A stretch of DNA of 9,839 bases from assembly GCA_945957245.1 (NCBI GenBank), contig CAMFLD010000068.1, positions 1-9,839 of the forward strand, given 5' to 3'. The stretch comes from an uncultured Flavobacterium sp. Lineage in GTDB: Bacteria; Bacteroidota; Bacteroidia; Flavobacteriales; Flavobacteriaceae. Position 1 is the stretch's first letter. Each line of letters opens with the position of its first letter. Below the pieces are notes generated by a model. It was not told where the DNA came from. It saw nothing but the letters and a program-made list of their open reading frames with translations, and did no database searches. Below, in pieces: positions 5,905 to 9,839 of this stretch. Position numbers and translations under genes: made by a program.

Positions 5905-7164
5905 TTACCATTCATTTACTTTATTCGCATCCATTTTAAGGAAAATGAATAACAGAACTGTAAAGCCCCACAATCCGGAACCACCGTAGGAGAAAAATGG
6001 CAACGGAACACCAATAGTTGGAAAAATACCCGCAACCATAGCAATATTCACAAAAAAGTGAATGAATAGAACACTTGCAACACAATATCCGTAGACTCGG
6101 CTGAATTTCGTCTTCTGTCGTTCTGCAAGATATATGATTCGCATAATAAGGCAAAGGAATAGAAGTATGACAAACATAGAGCCCACAAATCCCCATTCTT
6201 CACCAACAGTAGTAAAAATATAGTCGGTATGTTGTTCCGGTACGAATCCGCCTTTGGTCTGTGTTCCTTCAAGATAGCCTTTTCCAAACCAACCACCGGA
6301 ACCAATGGCAATTTCTGACTGATTCGTGTTATAACCAATACCTTTCATATCAACTTCTTTACCCAGAAGGATATTGAAACGATCACGGTGGTGCTGTTGG
6401 AATACATTTCGAAATACATAATCAACAGAAAAAACAAAACCGCCAATCATTATGAAAATGATAGTACTTAAAATCCAGTTTCTATTGATAATCCGACTTC
6501 TGTAATAAATAAAAAGAATGACAAGCAAAGCAATACCTGTCAATATAAGAGGTTTAACCAATAAGGCGAGAACGAATAGGACTAAGGCAATAAAACCTGT
6601 CCATACGTACCAAGAAGGAAGCCCTTCCCGATAAAGAACTAAGATGAAAACACAAAATATCAGGGCACTTCCGGGGTCATGGGGAACAATTAATAAAATG
6701 GGTAGGAACAGTATTCCTAATGCCTGCATTTGCCTATTCATGTCCTTTAGATTGACCTGTACATCGCTCAGGTATTTGGCTAATGCTAATGCTGTTGCTG
6801 CTTTAACAAACTCAGACGGCTGAAGTCCGAAGGAACCAAAGGAATACCAGTTGGCCTGTCCTTTGATGGTTTTTCCAAAGACAAATAATCCGGCGAGCGA
6901 TAATAGTCCGACAACGTATATTACTGAGGAGAATTTTTCGTAAAATTTTCCATCGACTGACAATACTACAAATATCAATGGAATGGAAAGCATAATAAAC
7001 ATAAACTGCTTACCGTAAATTTGGCCAATATCAAAAATCGAAGTTTCCTGTTCAACAGAAGATAATGAAGAAGAATAAATATTCAGCCATCCCAATATTA
7101 CCAGCGTAATATAGATGCCGATGCTTATCCAGTCCAGATTATTTGTTACACTTTGATTTTTCAT
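5905..7164 (-). CDS. rodA: Rod-shape peptidoglycan glycosyltransferase RodA (SEDS family)
   Basis: RodA polymerises lipid II into glycan strands for side-wall growth, working as a complex with PBP2. The 419-residue protein is mostly hydrophobic, with about ten membrane helices. Visible SEDS features are KGQANWYSFGSFGLQPSEFVK (101-121), PHDPGSALIF (161-170), HRDRF (259-263), QSEIAIGSGGWFGKG (282-296), FVPEQHTDYIFTTVGEEWG (307-325) and GVPLPFFSYGGSG (385-397). Asp314 in HTDYIF aligns with the catalytically essential Asp262 of E. coli RodA. The protein is about 50 residues longer than E. coli RodA, mainly in the middle (about 180-255), where extra hydrophobic sequence and a basic loop occur; this seems usual in Bacteroidota. 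FtsW is the alternative SEDS member, but direct placement after mrdA makes RodA the clear choice. The ATG is 12 bases after the mrdA stop, so it is cotranscribed with PBP2. Confidence 0.97.
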   Translation of the reverse strand: MKNQSVTNNLDWISIGIYITLVILGWLNIYSSSLSSVEQETSIFDIGQIYGKQFMFIMLSIPLIFVVLSVDGKFYEKFSSVIYVVGLLSLAGLFVFGKTIKGQANWYSFGSFGLQPSEFVKAATALALAKYLSDVQVNLKDMNRQMQALGILFLPILLIVPHDPGSALIFCVFILVLYREGLPSWYVWTGFIALVLFVLALLVKPLILTGIALLVILFIYYRSRIINRNWILSTIIFIMIGGFVFSVDYVFRNVFQQHHRDRFNILLGKEVDMKGIGYNTNQSEIAIGSGGWFGKGYLEGTQTKGGFVPEQHTDYIFTTVGEEWGFVGSMFVILLFLCLIMRIIYLAERQKTKFSRVYGYCVASVLFIHFFVNIAMVAGIFPTIGVPLPFFSYGGSGLWGFTVLLFIFLKMDANKVNEW

Positions 7165-7176
7165 TTTCTTCCGTTA

Positions 7177-9111
7177 TCAATTTCCGGTAGAGTCTTTTGC
7201 TTTTGGTTCCGGTTTTACTACCGGTAGTTTGACACCCGAATCCACTTTAGATTTAATCAGCGTATCTACTATTGGTTTAGCATAATACTTGTTGTATTCT
7301 CCCTGTAAGCTTCCTTCCAGCATTCGTTTCTCCAAATCGGTTCTGGTAATTTTCTTTTTGATGTATTTTTCAATCATTAAACTGGTGATTGGTCCTGCCC
7401 AACGTGCTCCCCAATAACCATTTTCTACAAAAACAGCAATAGCAATTTTTGGATTGTCTTTGGGAGCGAATGCTACGAATATCGAGTGGTCTTGGAGTTT
7501 AACCCTTTTTCCATTGATTTTCGCAAAGTTTTCAGCTGTTCCGGTTTTACCACAAATATCGATTCCTTCCACATTCAATCCATGAGCGGTACCAAAATTA
7601 TACACGTCAAACAATCCACTAATCATGGGTTCAAAATATTTGCGGTCAATGGTAGTTACGTGTTTAGTAGTAAATCGTTTATCGATAGGTGTTCCTTTGA
7701 TTTTTTTGATGATATGGGGAGTATAATAATACCCTCTGTTGGCAACCGCAGCAATCATATTGGCTAACTGAATTGGAGTCATCAAAACTTCTCCCTGTCC
7801 AATCGCATTAGATACAATGGTTTTACTTGACCATCCCCATCCAGGATACATTCTTTTATAGGTTTTGGATGTCGGTATTTTTCCCTTTCTTCCGGTTGGT
7901 AAATCATATCCCATAAATTGACCTAAACCAAAGCTCTTCAAGTGATTACTCCAGGCATCTACACCTTTAGGCGGATTATTAAATTTGTCAATGGTCCTCA
8001 TGTAAGAAGTGGAGAAGAAGGTATTACAGGACTCATAAATTCCCCGGTGGAGTTGCATTGCTCCTCCATGACAGTGGCATTTCATAAAGCGGCCGGGAGC
8101 ATAACTAAAACCATGGTTGCAAAAAACCGTAAAATTTTCATCAATAGCTCCTTCCTGCAAAGCAACTAAACCTGTTAGGATTTTGAATGGAGAACCCGGA
8201 GTATATTCTGCCAGCAACCCTCGATCGTATAATGGCTTTGCAATCGAATCATGATAAAGCATGGTATAGTTTTTAGACCTTTGTCTACCTACCAAAATTG
8301 CAGGATCATAAGAAGGAGCAGTAACCAATGCTAAGATTTCTCCGGTTTTTGGTTCAATAGCTACAATACCTCCTCGTTTATTAATCATTAATTCTTCGCC
8401 ATATTTTTGAAGATCTGCATCAATAGAGAGAGTAATGTCTTTCCCCTGAACGGCGATGGTGTCAAATCTACCTTCCTTATAAGAGCCTATTTCCCTATTA
8501 TATTTGTCTTTCTGAATGTATTTTACCCCTTTTACTCCACGTAAGTACTCTTCGTAACTTTCTTCAACTCCTTGTTTTCCTATCAAGTCGCCACTTTTGT
8601 AATAAGGGTTTTTTGAAATGATTTTATCATTAACCTGTGTTATAAATCCAAAAACATTGGCGCCATAATTAACCTGATAATCCCTAAGAGCACGTTTTTG
8701 AATATAAAACCCATTAAATTTCCTTTCAATTTCCTGAAAAGCAGCATATTCTTTTTTGTTGAGCTGAGGCAGAAATACCGATGGTAGCCTTGGACTGTAA
8801 ACTTTAGCCTTAGCTATTTTGGCAAGAAAATCTTCCTTGGTGATTTTTAATAATGCACAGAATTCCACCGTATCCAAATCCTTAACATCTTTTGGGATTA
8901 CCATGATATCATAAGAAGGCTGGTTGGCTACCAAAAGTTTTCCGTTACGATCATAAATGTAGCCTCGTTCCGGATAGTCATAAGCAATTTTAATTGCATT
9001 GTTATCTGACTTTAATTTTAAGGAATCGTCAATTACCTGAAGATAAAATAATCGCAATACAAGGAATATTGTACAAACGAATATGATTGTAGGCAGCAAA
9101 ACTTTTCTCAT
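7177..9111 (-). CDS. mrdA: Penicillin-binding protein 2, elongasome DD-transpeptidase
   Basis: PBP2 cross-links the glycan strands made by RodA during cell elongation and is the target of mecillinam-type beta-lactams. The 644-residue protein has a short cytoplasmic start and one membrane anchor (about 5-25), then the pedestal/dimerisation region starting with YPERGYIYDRNG (46-57) and including GKQGVEESYEEYLRG (178-192). The transpeptidase domain covers about 245-585: the active-site motif is SPFK with Ser307 and Lys310, the second motif is SCN (361-363) and the third is KTGT (522-525). A Cys/His-rich stretch between the first two motifs (Cys331, His333, Cys345, His346, Cys347, His348, His355, then Cys362) could bind zinc, as reported for other PBP2 proteins. 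A charged, Lys/Pro-rich tail follows after about 590. The ATG overlaps the mreD stop by four bases (ATGA), so translation is likely coupled. Confidence 0.97.
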   Translation of the reverse strand: MRKVLLPTIIFVCTIFLVLRLFYLQVIDDSLKLKSDNNAIKIAYDYPERGYIYDRNGKLLVANQPSYDIMVIPKDVKDLDTVEFCALLKITKEDFLAKIAKAKVYSPRLPSVFLPQLNKKEYAAFQEIERKFNGFYIQKRALRDYQVNYGANVFGFITQVNDKIISKNPYYKSGDLIGKQGVEESYEEYLRGVKGVKYIQKDKYNREIGSYKEGRFDTIAVQGKDITLSIDADLQKYGEELMINKRGGIVAIEPKTGEILALVTAPSYDPAILVGRQRSKNYTMLYHDSIAKPLYDRGLLAEYTPGSPFKILTGLVALQEGAIDENFTVFCNHGFSYAPGRFMKCHCHGGAMQLHRGIYESCNTFFSTSYMRTIDKFNNPPKGVDAWSNHLKSFGLGQFMGYDLPTGRKGKIPTSKTYKRMYPGWGWSSKTIVSNAIGQGEVLMTPIQLANMIAAVANRGYYYTPHIIKKIKGTPIDKRFTTKHVTTIDRKYFEPMISGLFDVYNFGTAHGLNVEGIDICGKTGTAENFAKINGKRVKLQDHSIFVAFAPKDNPKIAIAVFVENGYWGARWAGPITSLMIEKYIKKKITRTDLEKRMLEGSLQGEYNKYYAKPIVDTLIKSKVDSGVKLPVVKPEPKAKDSTGN

Positions 9112-9614
9112 CGTTTACTCGGCTTAATGATGTAAATGATAATGATGCAGGTAATGATTGTGAAAATTGTACTTAGAAGTGTTCTTACTAAGATGTCCCA
9201 AAGGAAGCTGATTTTAAATACTTCAAGAACAAATAGTACAAAGTGATGTATTACAACGGCAATCAAAATAAAAGAAAACCGTTCTGGGGTTAGCACATCA
9301 TTGAGTTTTACAGTTTGATATTCGTAACTGAGCCCAAAGGAAAATTTAAAGATAGCAGGACGGTAATAAGCCAATACCAGACAGGCTGCTGCATGCACTC
9401 CGCCCGAGTTCCAGAACATATCCATCAATAAACCCAGAAAAAAGCTGGAAGCCAATAACCCGGCTTTGTTTCCGTTTACAGGGTAAAGGATAATGAAAAG
9501 CACATAAGGGAAAGGATTAATAAAACCGAATAAGTCTATACGGTTAAATATCAATACCTGTGCTGCAAGCAACAATATAAAACGGGCAATATTTCCTATC
9601 AGGGCACTATTCAT
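9108..9614 (-). CDS. mreD: Rod shape-determining membrane protein MreD
   Basis: MreD is a small inner-membrane protein of the elongasome, bridging MreC and the PBP2/RodA synthase. The 168-residue product is nearly all membrane: hydrophobic segments at about 5-23, 32-46, 51-68, 74-84, 112-132 and 138-163. PFPYVLFIILYP (34-45) and FFLGLLMDMF (58-67) resemble conserved MreD patterns, the second matching the typical G-hydrophobic-D-hydrophobic core. Sequence conservation in this family is weak, so gene order is the stronger support: mreC ends 8 bases inside this gene and mrdA starts at its stop codon (ATGA). The ATG at 9614-9612 lies in the last codons of mreC, which implies translational coupling. 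Confidence 0.94.
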   Translation of the reverse strand: MNSALIGNIARFILLLAAQVLIFNRIDLFGFINPFPYVLFIILYPVNGNKAGLLASSFFLGLLMDMFWNSGGVHAAACLVLAYYRPAIFKFSFGLSYEYQTVKLNDVLTPERFSFILIAVVIHHFVLFVLEVFKISFLWDILVRTLLSTIFTIITCIIIIYIIKPSKR

Positions 9615-9839
9615 CTTTCTTTTGAGTCTCTTCTTCCAGTTTCAGTATCTCGTCAGCATCCTTGTTTCTTATTACATAAACGTGGCCAAGGTTGGTCATA
9701 TCATTAAATAATCTAATGTCTAATGTGTAATAATTCGTTTCATTATCGGTATAAATCCTTTCAATAGTTCCAATTCCTATATTTTCAGGGAAAACTATTG
9801 ATTGACCTCCGGTAACGATAGTGTCCCCTTTACGTACGC
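9607..9839 (-). CDS. mreC: Rod shape-determining protein MreC, C-terminal fragment
   Basis: This frame enters at the right edge and ends with TAG at 9609-9607, giving 76 complete codons. It reads VRKGDTIVTGGQSIVFPENI, then GIGTIERI, a run with LDIRLFNDMTNLGHVYVI, and a short acidic/basic tail ending in KKDE. The GD-x-hydrophobic-hydrophobic-T(S)G-G pattern followed by FP-x-x-hydrophobic-x-hydrophobic-G is typical of the second beta-barrel domain of MreC, and NLGHVYVI resembles the end of Bacteroidota MreC proteins. MreC is a periplasmic scaffold, anchored by one helix, that activates PBP2/RodA. The N-terminal anchor and coiled coil lie outside the window, as would mreB if the usual order holds. 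It overlaps mreD by 8 bases. Confidence 0.93.
   Translation of the reverse strand, partial: VRKGDTIVTGGQSIVFPENIGIGTIERIYTDNETNYYTLDIRLFNDMTNLGHVYVIRNKDADEILKLEEETQKKDE

Noticed and set aside
5369..5989. 206-codon plus-strand open frame, Ser/Phe-rich, opposite the coiled-coil gene
   Set aside because: It mirrors the Lys/Glu/Gln-rich codons of the real gene on the other strand, has no domain signal, runs into rodA, and its low-complexity composition is what antisense of a coiled coil gives.
7486..8169. Plus-strand open frames of 75-93 codons opposite mrdA
   Set aside because: They lie fully inside the conserved transpeptidase domain on the other strand and show no family features.
1..9839. 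Mobile elements, CRISPR arrays, toxin-antitoxin pairs, tRNA or other RNA genes, defence systems
   Set aside because: No transposase-like frame, direct repeat array, cloverleaf pattern or defence domain was found; nearly all bases lie in housekeeping envelope genes, and I found no evidence for an undescribed system here.

Overview
The window reads as ordinary chromosomal DNA from a member of the Bacteroidota, most likely a Flavobacterium-like Flavobacteriaceae. The evidence is AT-rich sequence, several matches to the Bacteroidota -7 promoter element TAnnTTTG, A-rich rather than GGAGG-type sequence in front of start codons, and protein sequences that look flavobacterial (a large Prc-type C-terminal protease, a PBP2 with a Cys/His-rich insert, a minimal MreC-MreD-PBP2-RodA set). 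No mobile element, CRISPR array, tRNA, rRNA or prophage signal was seen.

Left block (1-2759, all on the minus strand, so read right to left): surE (nucleotidase), lpxB (lipid A disaccharide synthase), an NlpC/P60 cell-wall hydrolase lipoprotein, and the first 45 codons of a ComEC/Rec2-like DNA-uptake channel that runs off the left edge. Gaps are 11, 18 and 39 bases, so this is probably one operon. A good promoter match also lies at the lpxB/NlpC junction; it could drive the hydrolase separately, and it casts doubt on that gene's longest start.

Middle (2760-5286): a 204-base divergent intergenic region carries one TAnnTTTG box on each strand. A large tail-specific protease of the Prc/Ctp family follows on the plus strand. 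It ends at a strong hairpin terminator that it shares with the convergent gene on the other side.

Right block (5284-9839, minus strand): the elongasome (rod-shape) operon in the order mreC (3' end only), mreD, mrdA (PBP2), rodA. Its genes overlap or are separated by 12 bases or less. After a 72-base gap comes a small secreted coiled-coil protein of unknown function.

Functionally, most of the window concerns the cell envelope: lipid A synthesis, peptidoglycan synthesis (PBP2/RodA with MreC/MreD), peptidoglycan hydrolysis (NlpC/P60 lipoprotein) and periplasmic proteolysis (Prc). The most interesting inferred link is that a MepS-like NlpC/P60 lipoprotein and a Prc protease sit about 2 kb apart; in E. 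coli, Prc (with NlpI) degrades MepS. I did not find an obviously new system. The less-described items are the coiled-coil protein next to rodA, the internal promoter and start-site question at the hydrolase, and the Cys/His cluster in PBP2.
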